Numbered from the stretch's first letter, positions 40,545 through 56,195 are shown. The stretch is 64,000 bases of DNA from Tetragonia tetragonoides (GCA_038025085.1 CM076140.1:3536501-3600500); one strand, 5' to 3'. The notes: a model not told the origin generated them from the sequence alone. A program made the numbers and translations.

Positions 40545-42064
40545 GGGTAAGGTTGCGTACTTGTGTACCTCCCCATACCGCGCCCTAAACGGGATACTAG
40601 TTTACTGGGTGGTGGTGGTGGTTGCTTGAAGTGTAGATTATGCCCAGACCCACCATACCATGTGGTAAAAGATTCACTACAAGAGTAAACTCTGTTATAG
40701 GAACTAAGGGAGTTCCAAGGATTCAAACTTGAAATTTCTTAATCTTTAAATTTTCTGGTCTGATACTATGTGTTGGAATCAACTCAACCAAAAATTTAAA
40801 TTGATGGTTCTAGACCAGACGATTAATGATACATCAATTTATAAAACTAAAATTTCCACACTTGCTATAACACAAAACATAGATCAGACGGTCTAGAAAA
40901 GTTGATTCCATCTTTCATACAAAAAGATTCATGCTAATGATGTTATTGATTCTTAGTATATAAGTAAAATACTAATGATACTGAAATGGGCAAATTGGCA
41001 TCATAGTGTCATTCCATTTCTAATGTTATTTGGTGTTTGGATGAAGTGTATATATCGTGGCTCTTTTTTGTCCAACATGAGATGAGAGTATATGGAAACA
41101 TGATCAACTCAATATCCCTCTATTATCTATTATTGGTCCTGAAGTAATAGGATCTGATGATTTGGTCTTGGTGTGATGATGATGTTGCAATCACTAACAG
41201 AACAAGTTTATTAAAAGTCAATTCCATTAAAGTTAAATAAATTAGCTATACGACATTGCTGTTATGTGACACATCCTTATCCTTGAAGTTTAAATTTAGC
41301 TTCCAAATAAAGTTTCCAAGGCCACGTCTATATAGGATCCGAGTAAATTATTGCTGGAAGGCAATTGAGATCGTCTCATACGAATTTTTGTGATAACTAA
41401 CGGTCAAGAAACAAGGAAGCTTAATTGGTTTTTATTTTATTTTTATATTTTATTTTATTATATTTATGGTTTCCCCTTCTTAATGCTGCCATGGTATCTC
41501 AAAACAGTAATCTCCAAATTGTGTATGGTGGGTTTCCACCATTTGAATTGGGATCCAAGCACGAAAGCACTAACTCTATTTCTGCTTTACAATTTGTCGT
41601 CCTTGGATTATTTAATTTAGATAATTAATTAAACACTTGTGGAGGAAAAATTCAACCCCATTAATTATTTGATGCTTAAAAAATGCTTTTGAGTGGATAT
41701 ATATGAAACCTAACCTTGTCGATTCTCCGCATATTTTTACATCTAACAGTTAACACTACTACTACTACTTAATGGCAAATATGCTGATGTAATTGTCACA
41801 TGAAACTACTTACTAACGAGCACTAGAATAACTAATTAGTACTAAATTAATAAATAAAGATCAGATAACTATATATTTTTCTATCATCTATTATTGGAGC
41901 GGTCGCTTTACAATCAGGTGCATTAGTAGAGTTTACTTTATGAAAAAAAAGATGGTGTGTCGTTCAGGAGGACTCTGATATCTACTCTCACAACATGATA
42001 TGGTACAACACTTGGTTACTCTAACAACACCGCAAAACATTTCTAGTGTTTCAGTAACAAACTA
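40545..42064. other. Intergenic, no gene seen
   Basis: AT-rich with no supported coding frame. The frames at 41390-41628 are Tyr/Phe-rich products of AT richness. GAGATCGTCTCATAC near 41368 is a short relic of a MITE end. Confidence 0.45.
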
Positions 42065-42319
42065 TTCTCTCCGTTCCGTGATTATGTTGTTAATTGCTTT
42101 TTGGAGGTCAAATTTAATAAACTTTGACCGTTCATTTATGAAAAAATATAAAGATTTACAATTTAAAAAATTTATTGTTAGATTCATTTTTAATGGTACT
42201 TTTGAAAAATCATATTTTTATTATTTTTATATTCATAGATTTATAGTTATTTATGGTCAAAGTTGTGCCTTGGAGACCGCGATAAAGTAACTGACAACGT
42301 AATCATGGGATGGAGGGAG
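42065..42319. mobile_element. Stowaway-like MITE
   Basis: Ends TTCTCTCCGTTCCGTGATTA and (reverse complement) CTCCCTCCATCCCATGATTA are flanked by TA. These are the signatures of Tc1/mariner-derived Stowaway elements. Length 255 bp. Confidence 0.75.
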
Positions 42320-42805
42320 TACATATTTGCTTATGTGGTGTTACTCAACTAATGGGATATTTTTATACCAATTTTTTTCTTTTTCTTTTAACAAATACTC
42401 TAAAACCACCTCCTATTTTTCAAGGGTGTATTAAAGGATAACATAACCAGGTGGTGCTATTGAAACACCAAAAAATTACTGACACAACAACGTATGCAAT
42501 TAATAATGAACTCAGAATATCCTTTACTAAGTTTGAGGGTTTGAATTTTAATTTGCACATGGAGCAGTTTTAAATCTTTTAGTCAATTATTGTCCCTTTT
42601 TTTGGGGTGCCTACAAGTCAACGCGGAGAATAATTACAGTGATCGACAATAAATACACTTTATGTAAACCAAAAAAGTTAATAAAACTTAGAAGAAGAAA
42701 ACTCTAATTTGATTGGTCCCCTTCATAATAAGTAAAATAATTTCTTTTTTGTTAGACTTACAACTAAAGATGCATTGAATACTAAACACTAATACGAGTG
42801 TTCTG

Positions 42806-43049
42806 TACTCAAATGGAAAAATAGACGCGTTGGTTTTGATGTTTAGGGTCTGTTCTCCCCAACTGAAAAACGTTTATATTTATTACTGAAAATTTATTTT
42901 TGTTGAACTTTGTTGAACTTCGTATTGTACTTAAATGGAAAAATAGACGCGTTGGTTTTGACGTTTAGGGTCTGTTTTCCCCAAATGAAAAACGTTTATA
43001 TTTATTACTGAAAATTTATTTTTGTTGAACTTTAATTTGTTGAACTTCG
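42806..43049. repeat. 122-bp direct duplication spanning a MITE end and its flank
   Basis: TACTCAAATGGAAAAATAGA at 42806 recurs at 42928 as TACTTAAATGGAAAAATAGA, and the similarity continues through the MITE terminus GTTTAGGGTCTGTT to the TTGAACTT repeats. The unit includes about 40 bp of non-element flank. Confidence 0.8.
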
Positions 43050-43278
43050 TTGAACTTTATTTAACTTTGTTGAACTTCGTTGAACTTTGTTTATTTCTAT
43101 TGAATCTTGTTGATTCAAGTGTTTTTTATAACTAGCTTGTATATTGGTTTGTTTAACTTTGTTGAACTTTGTTTAACTTTATTTAACTTTGTTGAAGTTT
43201 GCTAAAGTTTGTTGAAGTTTGTTTAAATTTGCTGAAATAAACAGAAATAAGCAGAAATAAACTTGAGAGAACATACCC
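42846..43278. mobile_element. Tourist-like MITE with TTGAACTTYG tandem core
   Basis: Left end GGGTCTGTTCTC pairs with the right end (reverse complement GGGTATGTTCTC), and TTA flanks both sides. The core is a run of TTGAACTT(C/T)G units grading to TGAAATAAACAGAAATAAGC. The left end occurs twice because of the 122-bp duplication. Confidence 0.7.
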
Positions 43279-43536
43279 TTAATTTGATTATTGTATCCCT
43301 TCGTAAATTATAGTTATTTACTATACTTAGTATGCATGTTCACAAAATCACTTGGCTAAAATAATAGCAAGAAGCGGGTTCTTTACACTTTATATAAAGG
43401 TATCATATGCACAAATTCCAAATCGGAATTGCTTAACGTAAATCCCATTTTACTAAACGCAAATATTTTTTTCCCAATACTTCCCACAATACCCTTTACA
43501 TTTGTAAACCCTAATCTCTCTCTCTCTGGTGCGTTT

Positions 43537-44506
43537 ATGGCAGACAACAACTCCCCAGCACCACCAACTGTTGGGGGTGGTGGAAATGGTGTAAAAGACC
43601 AAAAACAAAGAGGAACACCAGTGGTTGTAAAAATGGTGAACCCAAACTGGTCAATCTCAGAAATCGATCACCAAGATGAAGAAACAACGACGTTTTCATG
43701 GCAAACAACAAATCCAACAAAATGCGGGGCAAAAACGCTAAGCAGCTCACGTGGGTCCTACTCTTAAAAGCCCACAGAACCGCCGGTTGTCTCTCCTCCG
43801 TCGTCACCGCCGTCTTCGGCCTCGCCTCCGCCGTCCGCCGCCGCGTCAAAGCCGGCCGCACCGACGAACCCTCCGCCGCCGTCCGCGGCGCCCGGTTCCA
43901 CGCCGTCATCAAAGCATTCCTCGCAATCTCCGTCTTCATGCTGGCCCTCGAGCTCGCCGCTTACTACAAGGGCTGGGAACTCGGGTCCGCCAAGGCGCAA
44001 CTGAGCTACATTCTCCGCCTTGGCGGACCCGGAGGTTCGTTCGGGATCCGGGACATATTCGATAGAATTTATGTCAAGTGGGTTCAAATTAGAGTTGGGT
44101 ATTTAGCCCCGCCATTACAGTTCCTTACCAATGCCTGTATCATACTCTTTCTGATACAGAGTTTGGACAGGCTTATTCTCTGTTTGGGTTGCTTTTGGAT
44201 CCGTTTCAGGTGGATAAAACCCGTCCCGAAAGCGGGTTCGGGTTCTCTTGACCTTGAGTCCGGTGATGGAGATGGGTTTTTCCCCATGGTTCTTTGCCAG
44301 ATCCCAATGTGCAACGAACGAGAGGTAAAAAAAACTAACAATTATAAAGATTGGTAAAAGAATTAAAAAAAAAAAAAATTGCTCATGATTTTGGTGCATT
44401 GTTGAATTTTCAGGTTTATCAACAGTCAATAGCAGCTGTGTGTAATTTGGATTGGCCAAAATCAAGGTTTTTGATCCAAGTTTTGGATGATTCTGATGAT
44501 CCTTAA
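43537..44506 (+). pseudogene. Captured 5' fragment of a CSLC (xyloglucan glucan synthase) gene
   Basis: CSLC proteins build the beta-1,4-glucan backbone of xyloglucan in the Golgi. The fragment has the N-terminus (from ATG 43537) with RGTPVVVKMVNPNWSISEI, then in another frame GKNAKQLTWVLLLKAHRTAG, two membrane segments and VLCQIPMCNERE. There is an intron at 44325-44413, then [19 protein letters not shown] and VLDDSDDP, the start of the GT2 catalytic domain. The next codon is a stop at 44504-44506 and homology ceases. The catalytic core and remaining membrane helices are missing. A one-base indel before about 43700 separates the first 50 or so residues from the rest. Codons in 43780-44030 are markedly GC-rich compared with the surrounding DNA, consistent with capture from elsewhere. 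Confidence 0.85.
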
Positions 44507-44508
44507 AG

Positions 44509-44545
<37 letters not shown>
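44509..44545. repeat. (GAT)n microsatellite at the capture edge
   Basis: About ten GAT repeats start immediately after the last CSLC-like codon. They continue the GATGATTCTGATGATCC sequence of the gene, so slippage in that stretch may have produced them. Confidence 0.85.
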
Positions 44546-44707
44546 TGATGGTGATGAATGATGGTGATGAATTGGGTGAGAGAAAATTGGTTGAGAGAAA
44601 AGGAAGGAAGAGAGAGAAAGAGCTGAAAATTACTTAGGAGTATTGTGGGAAGTGGGGATTTACGTTTAGTAATTTGCGATTTACGTATAGCAACCCCCAT
44701 TTCAAAT

Positions 44708-45622
44708 TTAATGAACTCGAAAATATAAGTCTGATCCAATAAGCGGGGTCCATGTAGTGCTAAATTGATCGACTTAAAAGGGCTAGTGGAATTGGTCGTG
44801 ATGTTGAATTTCATGACAAAGGTCACAAATTTAATTTTTAGTAGGTCTTTTTGTTGAGTCTGCTTGTTAAATTTATATTGTTGACTTGCTTGACGTAAGT
44901 GGTTTATAGGCTATTGCATTTTCATTATCCAGTATACATTCAAAGAGTAGTATGTAGTTGCAGATTCCTCGTATATATATATAAAAAAATCTGATTAATT
45001 ATTTCCCCCCACCGGCCTCTTCGATGCTTTCATATTAAAACAGCTGTATCATTTAATTATCAAATCCAGATTTAGTACTCCGTATTAGCTAGATTCTATA
45101 TCTAGCTGAGCTAGATAAGGAGTATATCAGAATCAGATGTTCATACGGTATGCACTATGCAGCTATATATAGATATTTTAGTATCAAAAAATCACGTGTC
45201 CATTCTTAATTTTTGTTAATTATTAATATATTCGATAGTAATAAATTGTTTCCCCTCCATGCAGATTCAAAACAAAATCATCAGCTAGTATGGAAGGGAG
45301 GAGTAGGAAAATTCAAGCGAAGAGGGTCGAGGTCTATTTTGGAGCGAAAAAAAAAACCAAAAAAAAAAACCATTGCTTGTATGAAATTCTTAGTGCCCAA
45401 TATTTATGTCATCATTTCAACATTGAATTAAGGAGACAATTAATAAGCCTAATAAACCAGTATACTCCTAACAAACTTGCTTTATAAGCTAAAAGAAGTT
45501 CTAATCCAAAATTAAATTGGTAATGGGTGGAATAACTCCCTTAGTTATAAGTATCTCAGGGCACTTTTTGTTTGACCAATGCGGAACAACCCATTTCAAC
45601 CTAATTTAATAGAGTAGTGAAA
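44708..45622. other. Intergenic, no gene seen
   Basis: AT-rich. The frames at 45213-45487 contain A-rich low-complexity sequence and no domain. Confidence 0.45.
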
Positions 45623-45630
45623 GTTACAAG

Positions 45631-46193
45631 CAGGGGCGGATCTAGTACGGGGCCTCGGGGTCCCGGGCAATCAGTTTTTTCGGAAATTTTTGCTAAAATA
45701 CCCTAGTTTTTGGAATTTTTTTGAAAATTATTGCTAAAATACCCTAACAATTTAGTTTCAGTACCCATATTATTTAAGAATTTAGTTTTGGCACCCATAT
45801 TACTCCCTCCGATCCACGGAAATCTTGACGTTTGGAGAATATGACTAATATTAAGGAAAACACATTTTAGCACACAAATTCCAAATTTACCCTTAAAAGA
45901 GCACATGAGGTATTAAGAGAGAGAAAATAATATTTTAGTGGGTATTTATTGCTTTCCTTGCTTTTGTATTACTTCCCTTAATTTTGTAGCTAGTGGCGTG
46001 AGAAATCTTTTTATTATTTATTATTATTTCCTTGCACATGGGGGTAAGAAGGTGGGATGTGTAAAATAGTAAAAGGTGCTCAAATACATTACCATATAAG
46101 GAAACGTAAAGATTTTCATGGTCCAAACATAAGTGGAAAGCGTAAAGATTTTCATGGACCGGAGGGAGTATTAGTTTTCTAGATCCGTCACTG
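45631..46193. mobile_element. hAT-like MITE interrupted by a Stowaway element
   Basis: Starts CAGGGGCGGATCTAG and ends CTAGATCCGTCACTG (12 of 15 pair). GTTACAAG is present on both sides as a perfect 8-bp target duplication. Without the nested element it would be about 195 bp. Confidence 0.85.
45803..46168. mobile_element. Stowaway MITE nested in hAT-like MITE
   Basis: Ends CTCCCTCCGATCCACGGAAA and (reverse complement) CTCCCTCCGGTCCATGAAAA are flanked by TA. Length 366 bp. It carries an internal partial repeat of its right terminus (GTAAAGATTTTCATGG occurs twice). Confidence 0.9.
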
Positions 46194-46201
46194 GTTACAA
46201 G

Positions 46202-46273
46202 TATGAAAAATCAAATTAGTGAAGTGGTCTCCATGGGCCCAAAGCTCCAAAGTAAAATTCACTTGTGTTTCCT

Positions 46274-46307
<34 letters not shown>

Positions 46308-47214
46308 AAAGTAAAATTCATTTGATAATGGTGGCCACTCGTACCATTAACTCTTTGGTTAAAGATTAGCAACTAGCAAGCCAACAAGCAAAGCAAAGCA
46401 CTCTTGCTTGCATTGCATCATCCTCACACTACACTACCTGATTTCCATTAATTACACAGTCAAATGATTTTCTAGTCCACTACCGGCTCAAATATCCAAT
46501 TAAAATTACAGTAGATGCTTCAAACAGAGTAATTTTTTCCTTTGAACAGCACTTCTATCATTAATTTATATGCTTAATTTTACGTACGGATTATTTCAAT
46601 TAGTTGATGAGGCCTTGAATTGTATATATGTAGATCGATTGGTTCCTTAAAATTACCACATTAGAGATTAGAGAAAAAGGTAAAAGCTTTTTGAACAACT
46701 GACTAATAATTACAATTGCACACACAAATATAACAAGTACTTTTAGAGCGAGGAAACATTTATTGTGTAACCGTTGTCTAACAATATCCAATCTATACAT
46801 TGAGTAGAAAACCAACTATGCTCAATTTGGGAAATCTATATTTATGTATCATGACGATAAATTTCAAATCATTGTTATATTATGTTAATGAGTTCGTTGC
46901 TTTATAGTGTCGTATTATGATGATCAGTTATGTACGTACACGGATGAAAAACGTAATAAATTAAAGATTCCTAATAAAATTTGTAACTAACAAAAAGAAA
47001 AATGAGTGGGGCTTTAGGTATATTAATGTGGATAAGGGAATCTAATTTTATAAGGGAAGGTGAAAGTGCATGCATTAAGCCTAGGGACATGCATACGTAG
47101 GTGATGGGGTTTGGCTCCCCATCATCTCTTACTTTAGTTGTGTATAAGAAGGGGCCATTCCTCCATTTTGCTCCTCATCACTCCAAGTGTGTTGTGTTGT
47201 GTTCTCCAACTACC

Positions 47215-47248
<34 letters not shown>

Positions 47249-47390
47249 CGCCCTAACACAAGACATATTAGCTAGTTAGCAAATAAGCTCTAGCTAAGGG
47301 GAGTGACATATAAGAGGAAATTACTAATTAAAAGGGGGGAAATTATTGAATTTTGGGTCATTTTCTTATCATACAAATAGCAAAGACATC
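46202..47390. other. Promoter and leader of the transporter gene
   Basis: AT-rich upstream DNA with an A35-type run near 46277-46305. A probable transcript leader contains (GA)n at 47215-47249. No gene recognised. Confidence 0.5.
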
Positions 47391-50300
47391 ATGGGATCAT
47401 TGAAGGCAACATTTGAAAAGGCCAAGGCATACCTTGCTATAATATCACTGCAATTTGGATATTCTGGCATGTATATCGTAACGGCTGTTTGTTTGAAAAA
47501 TGGGATGAATCATTTCGTTCTCTCTGTTTACCGCCATGTTTTTGCAACCATTGCTATTCTCCCCTTTGCTCTTATTTTTGAAAGGTAGCTCCCTTAGTTC
47601 TCTTCAACGTTAGTAGTTACTAACAGCTACTAACCCACGTAGTAGCTGCTAGTAACTTGATTATTGATTACATGACAATATAACTATAGTATGATGATTT
47701 ACAATAACAATTATGCTGTTTATTTCACAGGAAAACAAGGCCGAAGATGACCTTATCAGTCTTTTTCAAAATAATGTTGCTTGGTTTCCTTGAGTAAGTT
47801 CCTCAATAACATCGATCATTACATGAGTTCTTAAGTTGTTTTAGCAAAAATAAGTATCAGATCAGAATAGAAACAATTATTTTTAGTGGAGGTTTAAAAT
47901 AGATAATTCTATGACACAGAAAAATGTAACTAAACATCTGATTTTGGCATATATATGTATGTTCAGGCCAGTGCTGGATCAAAACCTGTACTATGTGGGA
48001 TTGCAGTATACATCAGCCACATTTGCTTCTGCAAGTGTAAATGTTCTCCCAGCAATTACCTTCATCATGGCTACCATTTTCAGGTACTTTCTAATTATAT
48101 TAAAGGATCCTTTAATTAAACCATAGTACATACTTTTGATCATCATTACAATTGTAATTTGTATCCTTAATTTCGTACACAATTAAGGAAAGGCCAATCA
48201 TGTAAAAGGCGTGTTGAATTGATTTTGTTATTTAGTTTTTCTTAGGTCATCAAATGCAATATGTTTTTTTTTTTTTTAAGTAGCTTTGTTTTTTCTGAAT
48301 GCTCAAGTTGCCAATCATATCACAACTGTAGTGTGGTGTGAGGTCACGTTTTGTTTTAGAATATCCCTCTTCATACGTTTTCAGGAATTAATAACATTTC
48401 TCAAATCAGCGTGTCTTGTGTGAGACCAACTCACAAATAGTTGACATCACTTTTTAAAAATATAGGGATTACTTATGGATTTAAAAGTGACCCCCATCTC
48501 ATCAAAAGTTACAAAAATACCGTTTTATGGAAGTTTTTTTATTGTGTTCTCCAATAATCTCAGTTTTGTTTTTTCTTTTTTTTTTTGTTTTTTTTTGTTT
48601 GAGGGGAGGTGGACATTCTTAGTATTCTGGTAGCTACTATACCAAGCTTTTTAATGTGCATTGCAACTTTTTCTTTTTCTTTTCTTAATTGGATGCGTGT
48701 ATAATCTCAGTTTGCTCCAATAACATGAATACTAGAGTACAAATAATCTTTTCCAGTATTAGTACTTTATAGCTGTGCGGTTGATGTAGGATTAAAGAAC
48801 ATAAAATGACAGATGTATCATTATCAATTACACACTACCAAAAAAAGTTTGTTAGCAAGACAAAATCTTTGGGACTCTTTTCATTATTTGTGCTACAAAA
48901 AGACATATAATTTTCAAGCTAAGTAAAGTAATTTTATTATTAGTATTAAAGTAAAGTTTTAAAAATAGAATTAAGCTAATTGGAGTATCATATGGGAAAA
49001 TCATGTTTCGACCTTAAAGCATTTTGCTTTAATCAATTAGCTAAGGAATCTAGATCATATGGATTTCATTCCTCATCAAGAATATGTTCCTTAAGTTATC
49101 CCATATCTTCCACTTTAGTTAATGAACAAAGTTTAATTGTGTCAGAAATTGAATTCGTATTTTTTCGATGTTTAAAGAGTTTTGTTAATTTCTGAATATG
49201 TCCTTACAATTAAATGTTGTCTAAACTATTTTTTGTGACGTTGGGTTTTGGGTTTGATTAGGTTGGAGAAAGTGGACATAAGGAAGCTACCTAGCCAAGC
49301 AAAAGTCATAGGAACCATAGTGACAGTAGGAGGAGCAATGGTGATGACCATTTACAGAGGACCTGTCCTTCACATCTTCGGGTCTCATGGCGTAGCTCAT
49401 CAGGCGACTAGCGCTACTGCTGCTTCTAGTGGCCACCATTGGGTGCTCGGAACACTTTTCGTCCTTGGCAGTTGCGTTGGCTGGTCTGCTTTCTTCATCC
49501 TCCAAGTAAGTTGACTTGTTTTCGTCTATTTTGAAGGCGTGTTCTTTAGAGTTTACCCGGTCAGTTCAGTTCCGTTCAGTGGTAATTAATCTAGCTAATT
49601 AATTGGATGGTTGAATGCATGGTGCAGTCATATGCATTGAAGGAGTACCCTGCACAATTGACAATGACAGCATGGATATGCTTCATGGGAGCAACAGAAG
49701 GAGCCGCGGTATCGCTTGTCATGGTGAGGGACATGAGAGCCTGGGCACTTGGCTGGGACTCAAGACTTCTTGCCTCTGTTTACACTGTAAGCAACCATTA
49801 TAATAAATCATCCTTCAATTCACACTTAATTATGGTTATTAAAGATAATTAATATGAATGATTTGAACTGTATAGGGGATAATTTGCTCTGGAATTGCAT
49901 ATTATGTGCAAGGAGTAGTGAACAGAGAAAGAGGTCCAGTTTTTGTGACAGTCTTCAGTCCTCTTTGCATGATCATCACTGCTGCTATGGGTTCCATTAT
50001 CTTGCATGAGCTGCTCCACCTTGGCAGGTAAAAAACACAATCATTCTAATGATAGATTTAACATTTTTCACCCACATTTTATTTTCGTATCTTCTTTTTC
50101 TTGGCTATACAAATAAAATGATGTTACAGTTTGACACTATAAATTGTCGGTTTCTCCACACACATAAAACAGTCCTGTCAGCTCTCACTAAGAGGAAAAA
50201 AAATGTTTCTGAAAATTAATGTTTTCAATGATAATATATGTCAATCAATATGTCATCACCACGTTATTTTTATATCAAAAAAAAAAAATTCTATAAAATG

Positions 50301-50932
50301 AATCAAGCAAGCATTTTCATTGCAAAGTGCCTTTTCAATATAGGTCCTACCATTTTTTTGTGTTTGTGAATCGTAACAAAATTTGCTAGCAAACGTACAC
50401 ACGTTGTTTGGCCTATCATTTCCCATTTTCCCTGCCTTAGCTTGCTTTAATGTGCTACGAATGTCTTTATAAAAAGCAAAAAGACAAAGAAAACAAATTC
50501 TGTTTTCATCAATGTTTACCAACTTATTTTAATTTCTTAATTTAAAAATAAAAACAAAAAAGAATGGTTTTTTCATCAGCTTGCAATGATTTGCACAAAG
50601 ATTAACAGAAATTAATGTGATGTCATTAAATATGATGCAGTGTAATTGGAGCAGTGATTATCGTCATAGGTTTGTACACGGTGGTATGGGGTAAAAGCAA
50701 AGATCCAGCAATATCCGATTCACCAATCACAAATGGGAAAAGCTATAATAAGACCCAAGAACTTCCTGTTGTCAATGACATAACCATAGCCGCCAACAAC
50801 AACAACAACACCAGCAGCAACAACAACAACAACAACAACAACAACAAATCCACTGACATGGTCGACAATTCAAATTATGGATTGCCATCTGGTATGTCAA
50901 TGATCAAGATCCCACCATCACAAGTGGCATAA
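47391..50932 (+). CDS. UMAMIT/WAT1-related (nodulin MtN21, EamA) transporter
   Basis: Members export amino acids or move auxin-related solutes across plasma or vacuolar membranes. Exons: 47391-47584, 47731-47793, 47967-48083, 49262-49505, 49628-49786, 49876-50027 and 50641-50932, giving 406 residues with consistent phase. Two EamA repeats are visible. The first has AYLAIISLQFGYSGMYIVTA, NHFVLSVYRHVFATIAILPF, NLYYVGLQYTSATFASA and VLPAITFIMA. The second has GCVGWSAFF-like, YPAQLTMTAWICFMGA, GIICSGIAYYVQGVV, PLCMIITAAMGSIILHE and SVIGAVIIVIGLYTVVWGKS. About ten membrane helices are expected. The cytosolic tail contains an Asn-rich run from an AAC microsatellite and ends MIKIPPSQVA. From memory the closest Arabidopsis type is UMAMIT18/SIAR1 (At1g44800); the substrate cannot be read from sequence. 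Confidence 0.93.
49534..49592. repeat. Single MITE end in a transporter intron
   Basis: GGCGTGTTCTTTAGAGTTTA and the following CAGTTCAGTTCCGTTCAGT resemble the left end of the MITE at 30827. No partner end was found before the next exon at 49628. Confidence 0.5.
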
Positions 50933-52794
50933 AATCTAATGGGGCGCACAAAAAAAAAAAAAAACAGAAAAAAAAATAATAAGTTTGTTTGTGAAGAACA
51001 TATGCAATTTGGATTTGGATTTGGATTTGGATTATTACTTAGCTGGGTAATATTCCAAATTTTGACAAGAAACGAAACAAAATGATTACACAACGTCAGA
51101 TTTGCTGTAAAAGGAATATTTGTATTTTTTTTGGCTGGGACGATCTGATGTCTTTCTTTTCATATCTCTGTATAATCCTTTTTTTTTGTACGTTGTTTCT
51201 TTCTTTAGTGGAGTACTAATTAATTAATGTACTTTTTATTCTGCAAAAAATGGGGCTACTAATTAATATGCCCCCTAATCTGTAACCTTCTTCACTTGTT
51301 CTTTTTTTTAGTTTTCTTCCTTAATACTACAAGTCGCGAATGTTGCTAATTCTATGTTTTTTCTTTGGTTTTAATGTTCTTTTTTTTTTGGTTCACACCA
51401 AAGGTATTTAACGTCGATCACAGTGACTTTATGCAATATGTGTATGTTTTTTCTTCCGTTCTAATGTTCTTAATCCTATGTTATCCTTATTAGTATTTAG
51501 TAAACCCACGAAAATCAGAGGATCATATTCCAAATCCAATCTTATTTGAACTTCCTCCACGTGAGAATTGAGATTAGATTATTTTTTCTATGTCACGATC
51601 TTTTATAATTAATTAGGGCGATTAGAAAATGATGTGTTAATATATATTTCAAGGTCTCAAGAACTTGCCAAATATGGTAATGAATTGGCAGGATTCTCGA
51701 CATGGATGGGAAAGTAAAGCCAAAGAACTTATGCAAAGAATCATGCATGGCATCTTATCTTATTATGAAATGACGAGTGACGAGTGACGAGTGACGATTT
51801 ACATGGCTTGTATATATTCTGACCTTTGAGTGATCAGATCTGATGCTAAAAGATAGACAACAGTACGTATGATTTAATCAGCTCACTGTTTAGGAATAAC
51901 TGGGATTGTGAGATCAAGTTCAATTTCACAATCAGAAGCTTTCATAGCTAGGAATCTAGGATTTGGGATTCCACTTCGAAAGGTATGAATGAATAAGAAT
52001 GAAGGAAGTGTGGTTGACTTGTTGCTAGCTAATTGAGTTATTAATGTTGCAAGTCATACAACATCTGCAATGGCGAACCAAGAAATTTTAGAATAGGGGT
52101 GCAAATTTTAGAGTAGGGGTAAAAAATTTAAATTATATGAGTGCAATAAGAGTTAAAAAAAAAAAAGAAAGAATTTTACCATAAATTAGGAAAAATCATA
52201 CATTAAAAGGCTAGAAAAAATAAAAATGGTGGTGCAGTGGTCCACCCATTCATACTCCATTGGTATTTGAACTTTATAGAGCACCAATTTAAAAAAAAAA
52301 AAAAAAAAGGATTAAAATTTAAATTTAAAATGGATCAATGTGCATTTGGCTTAGCTTTAGGTTTTTTAAACTTCTCTCTTACACCCCTTCTCGAGATTAT
52401 ACCACACTTCCTCCACCTCATCCTCTTCACTTTTACGAAGTTAAAATAGGCCCAAATGCGGAAATAATAGGACACGTCTTCTATCTCTCCCTTCAAAAAG
52501 TAGTCATTAGTTTTCGATCATGAGAGATACAAAAATATGTTCGAGAGAGAGTTGCCCAATAGGTCAAACTAAACGTTTTCTAACCGGACGAGATTCTCTC
52601 CAATACCTTATTCCGCATATTTGCACATTACACTTATAAAATTTCTCAGGTGGTACTTTTATATTTTCTATCTGCATGCACATGAAAAGCATCCACAAAT
52701 ATTGCATAAATTAAGGATATGGGGTATCCAAATTCCCCGATCCTTTCCAATTGAGAGAATTTTTTTTGTTGCCTGATTTTCAAGCTAACTTCAA
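50933..52794. other. Intergenic, no gene seen
   Basis: Contains the transporter 3' untranslated region, a (GGATTT)4 run near 51011-51032, and (GACGAGT)n at 51772-51797. No supported coding frame. Confidence 0.5.
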
Positions 52795-52802
52795 TTTTTT
52801 AT

Positions 52803-52865
52803 GGGTGTTACTAAATACCGCCCCCAAATTACTAGCTACCGCCCCCCAAAATTCCAATTTTGCCC
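52803..52865 (+). repeat. Left TIR of the MULE
   Basis: Contains TTACTAAATACCGCCCC at 52808 and TTACTAGCTACCGCCCC at 52829, two copies 21 bp apart, then CCAATTTTGCCC. The right TIR matches it in inverse. Weaker similarity continues inward as CT-rich sequence to about 52975. Confidence 0.9.
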
Positions 52866-52977
52866 TTTTTTAATTTTTCACTCATCCTCTCCCTCTCTCC
52901 CTCTCTAACTCTCACACCACTTCTCTCCCACTCTACCACCCACTCTCATACCCAACATTCACTCAAGCAACCCGCGG

Positions 52978-56195
<3,218 letters not shown>

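Larger units (their letters stand above)
43424..44698 (+). mobile_element. Pack-MULE carrying a CSLC gene fragment
   Basis: The left end reads CGGAATTGCTTAACGTAAAT and the right end, reverse complemented, GGGGGTTGCTATACGTAAAT. Similarity continues about 70 bp inward (TTACTAAACG, then ACTTCCCACAATAC). The element is flanked by ATTCCAAAT and ATTTCAAAT, a 9-bp target duplication with one change, as expected for Mutator-like elements. Inside is only a truncated host gene fragment and a GAT microsatellite. No transposase is encoded, so it would need one in trans. Confidence 0.85.

Noticed and set aside
43535..44087. GC-rich frames on both strands over the CSLC fragment (43751-44065 +, 43764-44087 -)
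   Set aside because: Shadows of the captured CSLC exon; only one frame matches the family.
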